A DNA stretch of 64,000 bases. Source: Mesorhizobium alhagi CCNWXJ12-2. GTDB taxonomy: Bacteria > Pseudomonadota > Alphaproteobacteria > Rhizobiales > Rhizobiaceae. Numbering within the stretch: position 1 is the first letter of the stretch; each line of letters starts with the position of its first letter. Under the pieces are notes generated by a model. It made no database searches and had not been told where the DNA came from. It saw nothing but the letters and a program-made list of their open reading frames with translations. This document shows, piece after piece, positions 38,125 through 46,545 of this stretch. The DNA is taken from positions 41,159-105,158 of the forward strand of contig NZ_AHAM01000204.1 of the NCBI RefSeq assembly GCF_000236565.1. Direction: 5' to 3'. A program made the translations under genes and the position numbers.

Positions 38125-39480
38125 ATGCCTACCAGCCATGATCTCAAGGGGCTGATGAAATTCCTCGCCCGCGATGAATGGCGCAGTTGTTTCGAGGAGG
38201 TGTTCGACGATCACTTCGGCCCGGTGCTCGAGGCTGGTGATATGGAATTCGAGGACCTGGCCGAAATCCTCGGCGACGACTGGGCAATGACCCTTTGGGG
38301 GTGCGCCTTCGAGGATTTCCTGACGCGAAACTTCGATGTCGCGGGCGGCAATATTGTCGACGAGTATCTCAAGCGGCGCGGCTGGAAGGAAAACGCGCAA
38401 ACGAAAGCCTACATGAAGGCGCTGCGGACATCGGCCATAAGCCTATACGAGGTGAGCGACATCGTGCCGGGCAAATCGCTCATGGCGCGCGATCTGATCC
38501 TTGGCGGCGAGCCTATCGCCGTCAGCGAGGGAACGGCAACGAAGACCCTGCAACAATGGGACAGGGTCGCCGCCCGCATCGTTCCGGTCATGGGCAAGAA
38601 GATCTTCGCGGGCGGCCTTTTGCCCTTCACGCCGCAGGCCTCGGAGGCGCTGTTCGAAGGCCTGAAACAGATACTCGGGAAAAAGAACGCAAAGAAGCTC
38701 CCCGCCATTCGGGACGAAGACCTTCAGACGGTCGCCCCCATGTTTACGCTCTCATGGTTGTTCGATGCGCTTGATCGCGCCATGGAATTGCCGCCGATGC
38801 AAAACTCGGATGGCGACGATCTCCTGTTCCACGATGTCAGGTTCCCGCTGGCAAGCGGCGTGACACAGAAGGATATCGCCTCGCGGGTGAAAGCCATTCC
38901 CGGAATGTCGCAGGAGAACGCAAAATTCTGGAACTGGCTTGAGGACAAGCCGAAGGGCAGAGGACAACCGAAAAAAAGCGGTGAGCTTTCCTTCGATACT
39001 ACCATGAATAGCGGTCAGCGCGTGCTGGGTAATGTGGAGCTGAATGGGCGGTTCCTGCACCTGTCGGCCAATTCCGCCGCGCGCGCGGAGAAAGGAACGG
39101 CTCTCATCCGGCACGCTCTCGGTGATTTTGTACGCGAGCCGCTCACCGAAATCCGCACGGTCGAGCAGATGATGGCCGATAGGTCGGCCAAGGACGGCGA
39201 AGCTCTTTCATCGGATGTGCCGCCGGAAATCGCTGAACAGCTCGTCCACCAGCTCCTGGACCGCCAATATCGCGAAACCCTTGATCAGCCTGTCGGAATG
39301 CTTGGCAACAAGACCCCGCGACAGGCCGTGAAATCATCCGCCGGTCGCCAGAAGGTCGCCGAGTGGCTCAAATATCTCGAAAACCAGTCCGCCAGGCAGC
39401 CGGACCCCACCGATCCCATGGCGACCTACAACTTCGAATGGATGTGGAGGGAACTCGGCGTCCACAATTTGCGCCAATAA
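38125..39480 (+). CDS. Uncharacterised 451-residue protein
   Basis: The function is not recognised. ATG 38125 is supported by GGAG seven bases upstream; a longer frame from 38014 lacks one. The protein is soluble and mixed-helical. An acidic N-terminus (FEEVFDDHFGPVLE) is followed by ARIVPVMGKKIFAGGLLPF and a C-terminal LDQPVGMLGNKTPRQAVKS block, which resembles a short motif I have seen in proteins with SEC-C/DUF2384-like tails. The neighbours are remnants of mobile DNA, so it may be accessory cargo. Confidence 0.6.
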   Translation: MPTSHDLKGLMKFLARDEWRSCFEEVFDDHFGPVLEAGDMEFEDLAEILGDDWAMTLWGCAFEDFLTRNFDVAGGNIVDEYLKRRGWKENAQTKAYMKALRTSAISLYEVSDIVPGKSLMARDLILGGEPIAVSEGTATKTLQQWDRVAARIVPVMGKKIFAGGLLPFTPQASEALFEGLKQILGKKNAKKLPAIRDEDLQTVAPMFTLSWLFDALDRAMELPPMQNSDGDDLLFHDVRFPLASGVTQKDIASRVKAIPGMSQENAKFWNWLEDKPKGRGQPKKSGELSFDTTMNSGQRVLGNVELNGRFLHLSANSAARAEKGTALIRHALGDFVREPLTEIRTVEQMMADRSAKDGEALSSDVPPEIAEQLVHQLLDRQYRETLDQPVGMLGNKTPRQAVKSSAGRQKVAEWLKYLENQSARQPDPTDPMATYNFEWMWRELGVHNLRQ

Positions 39481-39486
39481 CACTTC

Positions 39487-39753
39487 CTACCGTATTTGGG
39501 TGACATTGATGCGGAAACGATCGCTCCGGCGCTGATATTTGCGGGTCATCTCGGCCGAGGCGTGATCGAGCTGCTTTTGGCTCGTCGACCTCGGCGAGGC
39601 CGGCACGCAACGAATGGCCGGCAAACAGCTCTTGCCGTCCGCCTTCCGAAAGATCGCTGCGCACGCCGGCCGCGAGCGCGGCGCGTTGATCAGCCGCGCC
39701 ACCTCCTGGTCATTGGGCCGCTCGGCCCCGACCGCTTTGCCATCACCGGTCAC
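39487..39753 (-). pseudogene. Tyrosine recombinase C-terminal fragment
   Basis: The minus strand reads QLDHASAEMTRKYQRRSDRF, the end of a phage-type integrase with its nucleophilic Tyr in TRKYQRR. The preceding HSLRAGL block with the catalytic Arg is in an adjacent frame (FAGHSLRAGL), so a frameshift has occurred. The N-terminal half is gone. It may be the relic of the integrase that brought a segment here. Confidence 0.6.
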
Positions 39754-39940
39754 TCGTCGGAACAGGGGGCCGTGCGATCCGTGCCAGTTTAAGCCAAGTC
39801 TGCAGCGCCTTTACGGGGGCAGAACCACGGCCGATCTCGACCTCGCGCCAGCCGCGCCGACCGTCCGCAGCTGCCCAGCTGGACTTCGCCGCGCGGGCGC
39901 GAGCCGAGTGAAGATCCTGAATGAAAGCGCGCCGGGCGGC

Positions 39941-40255
39941 CTGCCGGTCGAAATCGACGTTGCGTCCGAATTCCGCTACCGCGAGATCCCGTTGTCGCCG
40001 CAGTCGGCGGCTCTTTTCATTTCGCAGTCGGGCAAAACCGCCGATACGCTGGCATCGCTGAGATGCTGCAAGGAGCTTGGGCTGAAAATTGGTGCCGTCG
40101 TCAATATCCGCGAATCGACCATCGCTCGAGAGGCCGATGCGGTCTTTCCGATCCTTGCCGGCCCGGAGATCGGCGTCGCCTCCACCAAGGCTTTCACCTG
40201 CCAGCTAGCCGTTCTTGCCGCACTCGCCACCGGCGCCGGTGGATTCGCGCAGTAG
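39941..40255 (+). pseudogene. Internal fragment of glutamine-fructose-6-phosphate aminotransferase (glmS/nodM)
   Basis: The frame reads LPVEIDVASEFRYREIPLS, ALFISQSGKTADTLASLR, GAVVNIRESTIAREADAVFP and GPEIGVASTKAFTCQLAVL, an internal SIS-domain stretch of GlmS/NodM. NodM boosts glucosamine supply for Nod factor synthesis and is found in nod regions. Only about 100 of ~610 residues are present and there is no start. The SQSGETADT glutamate is a lysine here. Confidence 0.83.
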
Positions 40256-40280
40256 GCTTCGCGTTGGTCTGAAGCCCTGC

Positions 40281-40799
40281 CTAGCCATCGGTTGCCGCTT
40301 TGACTGCCGCCCCGAACCGTTCTGCCGCTGCCTTTGCCGCTTTTAACAGCGCTTTGAAATCGTCGGGAGGATTGCCGCTATCCAGGATGCTCTTGAAGGT
40401 CGCGTAAGCATCTGTCTTGCTGCCGTAGGCACGCAGGGTGTCATCGTCGTTTACCCACGCGAGCACGATGATCTTGCTGGCGCTATCGAACCGGAAAAAC
40501 AAACGATACTGCTCAAAAAACTTCGCCCGGAACCAGTGCTTGCGGCCGCTACCGCGCGTATCACCCTGTCGAAATTGCGCGGCCGCCGGGTCAGCCGGGA
40601 TATCCTTGGTCACGAGTCTGGTGATGGCAGCCAGCCGTTTGGTGCCGTTCTTTTTCCTGTAGTTCGCCGGATCCCGCGCCTTGCGAGCCTCAACGTCCTC
40701 GATCAGACATTCGAGTTGTTCGAGGAAGAGGGGATGCGCATAGATCGACCACCCGTTGATTACGAGGGGAGCCTCTGGTGGCGCGTCTCGTCTCGTCAT
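40281..40799 (-). CDS. yhaV: YhaV-family type II toxin
   Basis: This 172-residue ribonuclease-type toxin of the RelE-like YhaV family has NGWSIYAHPLFLEQLE at the N-terminus, then PADPAAAQFRQGDTRG and HWFRAKFFEQYRLFFRFD, then VLAWVNDDDTLRAYGSKTD. It is the second gene of the pair: its ATG overlaps the prlF stop (ATGA at 40796-40799). A C-terminal Ala/Lys-rich extension is present. It should cleave mRNA when unbound by PrlF. Confidence 0.9.
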   Translation of the reverse strand: MTRRDAPPEAPLVINGWSIYAHPLFLEQLECLIEDVEARKARDPANYRKKNGTKRLAAITRLVTKDIPADPAAAQFRQGDTRGSGRKHWFRAKFFEQYRLFFRFDSASKIIVLAWVNDDDTLRAYGSKTDAYATFKSILDSGNPPDDFKALLKAAKAAAERFGAAVKAATDG

Positions 40800-41119
40800 T
40801 CGTCATCGGCAGACAGTGTTGCGTCGAGATCAACCTCAAGTTCCCCCACCAGCGCTTTTAGCCGATCATATAGCGCTCCGTCGAACGCCTTCAGCCGCTC
40901 GGGGTGAGCTTGAATATCCGCTTCGAGAAGATCGAGAAATGCGCCGAGCGCCGGGTCGGCAGTCTCGTGCACCGCCTCAATATAGACCCGACCACTCGGT
41001 TCGGTACAATACCGGATTTGGTCGCCCTTCCCAAGCTGCAGATGCTTTCGCACACCGCTTGGCACCGTCGTCTGATAGCGATCGGTGAGCTTCGAGAAAT
41101 CCTGAGCGAGCGCAACCAT
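40796..41119 (-). CDS. prlF: PrlF-family antitoxin (AbrB/SpoVT-like)
   Basis: This 107-residue antitoxin has the swapped-hairpin DNA-binding domain TDRYQTTVPSGVRKHLQLG with GDQIRY. I chose the ATG at 41119 because GGAGG stands six bases upstream on the minus strand; the longer 134-residue frame lacks one. The acidic C-terminus probably wraps YhaV. PrlF and the complex normally repress their own promoter, which should lie just beyond 41119. Confidence 0.88.
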   Translation of the reverse strand: MVALAQDFSKLTDRYQTTVPSGVRKHLQLGKGDQIRYCTEPSGRVYIEAVHETADPALGAFLDLLEADIQAHPERLKAFDGALYDRLKALVGELEVDLDATLSADDE

Positions 41120-41206
41120 GTCGGCCTCCCCGAGTTCAGATTGGGACCATGGCTTCGATAGGTAATGCAAATGCATTGTCTCAACAAGGGGCGGGCTCAA
41201 TCCTTA

Positions 41207-41400
41207 GCGCCAGCGTCCGCATTCAGCACATCGATCGGCTCCTGACCGGAGAGCCTGTTCCGCCGCATTGTTCGCGATGCAGACCCCGTCGAACGCGGGC
41301 CAGCGGCGCAGCATGTAGTCGATGGCCTTGGCGATATCGTGGTTGCGCGAGAGCCTGGCAAGCCAAGCGATAAGCCAGGCGTGAAAATCCTCCATCAGAA
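41207..41400 (-). pseudogene. IS66-family transposase C-terminal fragment
   Basis: The minus strand reads DFHAWLIAWLARLSRNHDIA, then AIDYMLRRWPAFDGVCIANN and AAEQALRS. This is the end of the IS66 TnpC catalytic region, where the last acidic residue lies in NNAAERALR and is glutamine here. The upstream part is missing. Confidence 0.65.
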
Positions 41401-41546
41401 AATCTTCCTCCTTTGGAATTGATACTGGCTGGGGGGCGGGGAGGGTCAAAGTCCACAGCCGGTCGCTCCCACACCCGCGTCCCCCGCCCGTTCGCACTGA
41501 TGATAAATTTGGGATGGGGTGATGTCGCCGTTTTCGGGAGGTGCCC

Positions 41547-41890
41547 ATGAGGAGAAACGCCATTCAGATCATTTGGGGCGTACCGATTGAGCTCTTTTTC
41601 GCCGAAGCTTCCGATGCCGAAGCCTCGCATGAGCAGTGGTCGATTGTTTGCCGCGAACTGCAGGATGGCGGAACGCTGGCAATTTCGAATGGCCACGCGA
41701 TCAAACGACTTGTCAAATTCCGGGTGCAGTTCGAGCAGTCTTCTTGTCACGGCCCGATCATTACAGCCAAACGCGCCAAGATAGGACTATGGAACCCCAC
41801 ATTGATCGGTGATGCGCCAGGCAGACGAGGCCATTCGGGCCATTGAATCAGAGTTGGGAATTTCACCGGCTCGCCGAAGGTGGCGCGTGG
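41547..41890 (+). pseudogene. Possible P27-family phage terminase small subunit, frameshifted
   Basis: EASHEQWSIVCRELQDGGTL followed by a helical spacer, then (after a shift near 41800) MRQADEAIRAIESELGISPARR follows the layout of P27-type small terminases, which end with LGLSPxSR. The start ATG 41547 is guessed. Together with the recombinase fragment it suggests prophage debris. The similarity is from memory and short. Confidence 0.42.
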
Positions 41891-41975
41891 CAGGAAACTT
41901 CCTGCGCCGCGGACGCGTATCTCAAACCCGCATTCGACTGAGAAGGGGAGAAGGAAGGGAAACGGGGTCCTGGGC

Positions 41976-43403
41976 TCATCCTTTGCCCTCCAGCGGCGGG
42001 CCGACGACCATAATGGCAGGCTCGGCCGAAAGCAGCTTCTTCGCCGCTGCCTTGACGTGGTCGAGCGTCACCTGGTCGATGAGAGCGGCGCGGCGCTGAA
42101 TGTAGTCGATGCCGAGATTGTCGAGCTGCAAGTGGAGGAGCGTCGCTGCAATCGAGCCGGAGGAATCCAGATGATTGATGGCAAAGGCGCCGATCAGATA
42201 TTTCTTGGCCGCCTCGAGCTCGACCTCGGTCGGCCCCCCTTCCGCCATCTGCTTCACCACCTTGCGCACCAGGCTGAGCGTCTCGGCCGCCCTGTCGGCG
42301 CGCGTGGCCGTGGTGACGACGAGCGCGTTGGAGTGCCGGTGGTCGACCAGGCTGGAATAGGCGCCATAGGCGAGGCCGCGCTTTTCACGCACCTCCTCGA
42401 ACAGCCGGGAGGAAAAGGGCGAGCCGCCGAGGATCTCGTTCATCAGCACCGCGGCGTAGAAGTCCGGCGCGCTGCGCTTGACGCCAGGCCAGGCCAGCTG
42501 CAGCGACGTCTGCGGCAGGTCGTAATCGACCTCCACCTGCTGGCCGAGCTTCGGGGCGAAGTCTGCGACGGGGGCGAGGGTCTGCTTCTGAGGCAAATCG
42601 CCGAACAGCTCGTCGAGCTTTTCACTTAGCGTCTTCGCATCGATGTCGCCGACCACCGCCACATGCAGGCCGTCGCGGGCAAAAGTGGCCTTGTGGAAAG
42701 CGCTGAGATTGGCCGGTGTGATGCCAGCGAGGCTCTCTTTGGTACCTTCATTCGGCCTCGAATAGGGATGCGTGCCGTAGATCGCGCGCAGCCATTTGCG
42801 CTGGGCAATGGAGTTGGGGTCGTGTTCCTTGGCGACGATGCCGGAGAGGACCTGGGCGCGGATGCGATCGATCGGCGCCTGGTCGAAGCGCGGCCTGTTG
42901 ACCGCGAGCCTGAGCAGATCGAACGCGGCGTCCTGCTGTTCGGAAAGCATGCGCATCGAGCCATAAATGCCGTCGCGCTGCGCTTCGAAGCTCATCTCGG
43001 CGCCGGCATCGTCGAGCTTCACCTGGAAGGCATCGCTGTCGAGGTCGCCGGCGCCCTCGTCCAACAGGCCGGTCATCAGATTGGCGAGCCCCTCCTTGCC
43101 GGCCGGATCCTGCGCGTTGCCGCCGTCGAAGACGAAGTGGATGGCGATGATCGGCGCCGTATGGTCCTCCACCAGCCAGGCGTTGATGCCCTTTTCAGAT
43201 TTCACCTCCTGGATGGTCATCGCGGCATGGGCGGTCAGCGCCGTCAGGGTGAGGAAGAAAATGGCGAGGAGCGCCTGCAGGATGAGGAAGAAAATGGCGA
43301 GGAGATAGGTCGCCAGCGGGGTGGCGAGGCGCGCAGCCCTCCCTTCTCCCACAAGGGGAGAGGGCAAGGCGCGTCCAAAGGCGCCGCGATGTTGGCTTGC
43401 CAT
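41976..43403 (-). CDS. M16-family peptidase, non-catalytic subunit
   Basis: This ~475-residue pitrilysin-like protein has the M16 zinc site replaced (GLANLMTGLLDEGAG where HxxEH would be), so it is the inactive partner. Glycine-rich and substrate-binding parts are intact (AVVGDIDAKTLSEKLDELFG, GGSPFSSRLFEEVREKRGLA). The N-terminus has a hydrophobic export segment that contains an 11-residue duplication, and a palindromic element (43336-43365) lies in the leader. It follows the catalytic partner directly. Start at ATG 43403 or GTG 43406. Confidence 0.85.
   Translation of the reverse strand: MASQHRGAFGRALPSPLVGEGRAARLATPLATYLLAIFFLILQALLAIFFLTLTALTAHAAMTIQEVKSEKGINAWLVEDHTAPIIAIHFVFDGGNAQDPAGKEGLANLMTGLLDEGAGDLDSDAFQVKLDDAGAEMSFEAQRDGIYGSMRMLSEQQDAAFDLLRLAVNRPRFDQAPIDRIRAQVLSGIVAKEHDPNSIAQRKWLRAIYGTHPYSRPNEGTKESLAGITPANLSAFHKATFARDGLHVAVVGDIDAKTLSEKLDELFGDLPQKQTLAPVADFAPKLGQQVEVDYDLPQTSLQLAWPGVKRSAPDFYAAVLMNEILGGSPFSSRLFEEVREKRGLAYGAYSSLVDHRHSNALVVTTATRADRAAETLSLVRKVVKQMAEGGPTEVELEAAKKYLIGAFAINHLDSSGSIAATLLHLQLDNLGIDYIQRRAALIDQVTLDHVKAAAKKLLSAEPAIMVVGPPLEGKG
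43336..43365. repeat. Palindromic element inside the M16 leader sequence
   Basis: GCCCTC...TTCTCCC pairs imperfectly with GGGGAGAGGGC across ACAA. Similar CCCTTCTCC/GGGGAGAAGG runs occur just after the gene (41939-41965) and before its partner (44840-44868). Such mobile palindromes are common between genes in Rhizobiales; here one is read as the residues LPSPLVGEG. Confidence 0.5.
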
Positions 43404-43407
43404 CACA

Positions 43408-44766
43408 TCAATTCTCCGTCTTGGGCATGAGATAGCCCGCGGTTGAACGGTCGGGCACGAGATAGCGGGTGGCGACGGCCTTCACCTGATCGGTGGTGAC
43501 CTTGCGGATGCGATCCGGCCATTCCTGGACGTCCTGCACGGTGCGTCCGATGGCAAGCGTGGAGCCATACAAGTAGGCCATGTAGGGCTGCTCGTCGCGG
43601 GCGAAGACCAGCGAGCGGACATAGCGGTCCTTGGCCTTGTCCAGCTCGTCATCGGTCACACCGTCCTTGACGATACGGGCGATCTCCGCGTCGACTGCCG
43701 CTTCCAGATCTGCGAGCTTGGCATTGCCCCGCGGCGAGCCGTAGATGGTGAACCTGGTGGCATCCCGCATGGTGCCCCGGAAATTGGCGCCGGCGGTGGC
43801 GGCAATGCCCTCTTTCACCACCAGTTGCTGGTAGAGCCGGCTGCGGCTGCCGCCGCCGAGGATTTCGGCCAGGAGGTCGAGTGCCTCGGCCTCGCCGGGT
43901 TCGGCAGTGTGATAGGACGGCACCACCCATTGCGTGGAAAAGCCGGGCACCGAAACGCGCGCGTCGGTCAGCGTCACCGTGCGCTTGGTGTTCTGCTCCG
44001 GCTCGACCGGGCGGATGCGGGGTAAACCAGGACCCGCCGCAACCTTTCCATAGGTCTTCTCGGCCAGCGCCTTCACCGTCCCCGGCTCGACATCGCCGGT
44101 CACCACCAGCACGGCGTTGTTGGGTCTATAATATAGATCGTAGAACTCGACGGCGTCGGTCCAGGTCAGCTTCTCCATCTCCTGCATCCAGCCGAGGACA
44201 GGGATGCGGTAGGGCTGGTTCTGCCAGAGTGTCGCGTCGACCTCCTCTTCCAGCGCCGCCTGCGGATTGTTGTCGGTGCGCGAGCGGCGCTCCTCCAGGA
44301 TCACGTCGCGCTCGGTCTTGATATCATCGTCGTTGACGATGAGGTTGAACATGCGATCGGCCTCGAAGCTCATCATCTGCTCCAACGCCGAAGGCACTAC
44401 CGTCTCATGGAAGGCGGTGAAGTCGAAAGAGGTGAAGGCATTGTTCGAGCCGCCGATGGCCGAGACGGCGCGGTCGAACTCGCCTGCGGCATGGTTGGTT
44501 GTCGCCGCCTTGAACATCAGATGCTCCAAGAAATGGGCAATGCCAGATTTGCCCGGCGGCTCGTCGGCGCTACCAACCTTGTACCACACCATATGGGTCA
44601 CGATCGGGGCCCGGTGATCGGGGATGACGACCACCTCCATGCCGTTGTCGAGCAGGAAATCCGTCACCTTGCCGTCATCGGAGGCCGCCAGAGCCGGGGC
44701 GGTCGTCACGAAGCCCAGCGCGGTTGCAAAAAGTGTCTTGCGCAGCCAGCCAGACCGAAGATTCAT
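43408..44766 (-). CDS. M16-family zinc protease, catalytic subunit, exported
   Basis: This 452-residue protein has the inverted zinc motif HFLEH in [13 protein letters not shown] and the downstream glutamate segment. ATG 44766 was chosen because it begins a clear signal peptide ([19 protein letters not shown] ... APALAAS); about 94 further codons are open upstream, but they run through palindromic repeats. It forms a pair with the inactive subunit that starts within three bases. Likely periplasmic; substrate unknown. Confidence 0.9.
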   Translation of the reverse strand: MNLRSGWLRKTLFATALGFVTTAPALAASDDGKVTDFLLDNGMEVVVIPDHRAPIVTHMVWYKVGSADEPPGKSGIAHFLEHLMFKAATTNHAAGEFDRAVSAIGGSNNAFTSFDFTAFHETVVPSALEQMMSFEADRMFNLIVNDDDIKTERDVILEERRSRTDNNPQAALEEEVDATLWQNQPYRIPVLGWMQEMEKLTWTDAVEFYDLYYRPNNAVLVVTGDVEPGTVKALAEKTYGKVAAGPGLPRIRPVEPEQNTKRTVTLTDARVSVPGFSTQWVVPSYHTAEPGEAEALDLLAEILGGGSRSRLYQQLVVKEGIAATAGANFRGTMRDATRFTIYGSPRGNAKLADLEAAVDAEIARIVKDGVTDDELDKAKDRYVRSLVFARDEQPYMAYLYGSTLAIGRTVQDVQEWPDRIRKVTTDQVKAVATRYLVPDRSTAGYLMPKTEN

Positions 44767-45539
44767 TGATGGCTTCGGTTCTGGTGACGGGACGAGAGGC
44801 AAAATGATTTGTTCCTCACTTTGAAGGCGCTGCGTCCCCGTCTCCCCTTGTTGTGGGGGAAGGTGGATCGACGGGCAGCGCCGAGCCGGATGAGCAACCG
44901 TCTTCACCTTGCCAGTCCTCACTCGAGCGTCACCCCTGGATGGGTCCGGGAGACCCGCGGCGGCAGTAGCTTTCGGTGAGGTGATCATGGAACGATTTCT
45001 CCTTGGTCCGTGACGTGTTTGCGGACCACCGCGCACGTACCGTGCCAAATGAGAAAACCGTGCAAAGGCAATGTGATAGATCTGGCTCTGCTACGGCGCG
45101 TATCCGATATTGTCGGACTTTGGACAGGGCCGAACGCGAAGCGCTTGCGGGTTGGGACGACATCTTGCTCGTGCGCAAGAGGATTGCGCGTGCTGCCGCG
45201 CAGGGGGATAGGATGCGCCTCGAACTGGCCGCGGCACTTGAGGGTGTTGGAATTGAGTGGAAGCTGGTGAAGGCCTGGAGACGATGGTGGTCGCCGCGGA
45301 ACGCTTCCTCGCCAGGCAGTCCAGAGTCGCAACGAGCAGAGGCGTCAGGAGCGTGGCCGGTAGGGAAGAGGAGCCGGCCGCCAGGCGACTCGCAGTGGAA
45401 GTGCGCTGCACCGAGCATTCCCGCTCGAACAGATGAATGACCGCCCACCCCACCTTCGGCAATTGGCTGGATCCGCTTGAGCTGAACGAACAGCCGCCGT
45501 AGCAGTGCCGTTCATGAAAGCTCGAATTTTGGCGTCGAG
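44767..45539. other. Gap upstream of the M16 pair
   Basis: It holds repeat-like sequence (44840-44868) and should contain the promoter of the M16 operon. No supportable gene was seen. Confidence 0.45.
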
Positions 45540-45872
45540 GGTCTTCTCCACAAGCGTGCGCTGCTTCAGTGGTCGGTCATCGGTGGTTCCTTCAAATCAG
45601 GCTGGTGTCTGCAACCGACCTCACCGGGGACCATCGACGACAACCGCTACGCCGCTCGCTCGCTTCAGCGCTGTTGAGGGCGCGCTCGCGAGCGGCTTCG
45701 TCACCGCCGACCCACGCCAATCAGCGGGGCACGACCCTGCATTCCGCTTTGTCTGCAATCTAACAATGTCGGATATGAGACGCGGCGGTGATGGAGCTAT
45801 CCTGTTGATAGCAAACATTTTTCACTGTTGGCACGAAACCTGCGCGAATAGCTGCAGACGCATTGCGTTTAG
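45540..45872 (+). repeat. Repeat copy 1, containing a NifA-type promoter
   Basis: This ~330-bp segment is closely repeated at 50150-50468; the two flank the NopD-like gene. Inside are a perfect NifA site TGT-N10-ACA at 45750-45765, a second site with one mismatch at 45767-45782, and a sigma-54 element TGGCAC-N5-CTGC at 45829-45843. The -12 box has C in place of the first T. The arrangement (activator sites ~70 bp before the promoter) is that of nif/fix genes. Immediately downstream is an IS66 fragment and a small exported protein. Confidence 0.75.
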
Positions 45873-46046
45873 GCGCAAGTTCTACGAATTGCACGTATCG
45901 GGCGTCTCGCATGTGGCGAGCGAAACCGTCGAGCAGATGGCCGAGCTCTGGGCGGTCGAGGAGAGCATCCGCGGCCAGGACCAACGTCCGCCGCTCCGCG
46001 CGCCAGGAGCAGTCGGCCATCATCATTGCCGAACTCTGGCCTGGAG
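45862..46046 (+). pseudogene. IS66-family transposase internal fragment
   Basis: RRKFYELHVSGVSHVASETV followed by EQMAELWAVEESIRG is the central IS66 TnpC block (HARRKFFDLH ... LYAIEREIRG). After a shift, RQEQSAIIIAELW continues. Both ends are missing. Confidence 0.7.
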
Positions 46047-46049
46047 AAA

Positions 46050-46301
46050 ATGGAAATGCTCAGAATTTTCGCCGTCCTGGCGCTGTCGCTCTTCGTGGCG
46101 AACTGCTCCGCGACAACCTTGACAACCCACAGCGCCGTGCAGGTCGCCGGTCATCCCTACAAGACCGATCCGAACTGCAAGCGCACCAAGCTGCTCGGCA
46201 CGTTCGACGAACGCTGCGATCATCCGCGGCTCGGCTATCGCGGCTTTTCCGATCCCACGATCGGCGCAGCTTCCGGCGCTGGTGGCGGCTTCTGTCTCTA
46301 A
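46050..46301 (+). CDS. Small exported protein
   Basis: This 83-residue protein has an N-terminal signal (MEMLRIFAVLALSLFVANC) and mature part with four cysteines (NCKRT, ERCDHP, FCL end). The ANC could be a poor lipobox. GGAG precedes ATG 46050. It is ~200 bp after the sigma-54 element of repeat copy 1, so NifA control is possible. Function unknown. Confidence 0.5.
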   Translation: MEMLRIFAVLALSLFVANCSATTLTTHSAVQVAGHPYKTDPNCKRTKLLGTFDERCDHPRLGYRGFSDPTIGAASGAGGGFCL

Positions 46302-46483
46302 TCCAACCACGGGGGGTCCCAAGCGGGCGCGCCATTTTTCATGCGACGGACAATGACAATCTCTACCAATCGAATCCGGCGCGAGGTCCGCGACTCACGG
46401 GCCGCTTTCTCCTGCCCAGCGATGGCAGCCGAGCGGGCGTGTGAGGGAATGGACGCCTATGGATGTGCCGTTTCTTTCCTGAC

Positions 46484-46513
46484 CAGTCAGCTTCTCGACA
46501 GCTAGTCGCGATA
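46484..46513 (+). promoter_or_regulatory. tts box upstream of the NopD-like effector
   Basis: CAGTCAGCTTCTCGACAGCT at 46484-46503 and the following bases match the TtsI-binding tts box (GTCAGCTTNTCGAAAGCT core) with one change in the second half-site. TtsI switches on rhizobial type III secretion genes in response to flavonoids and NodD. It lies 32 bases before the chosen start of the effector. Confidence 0.85.
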
Positions 46514-46545
46514 ACTTGTCGTTAGCTTCCGAGGCTCGCAATCCA

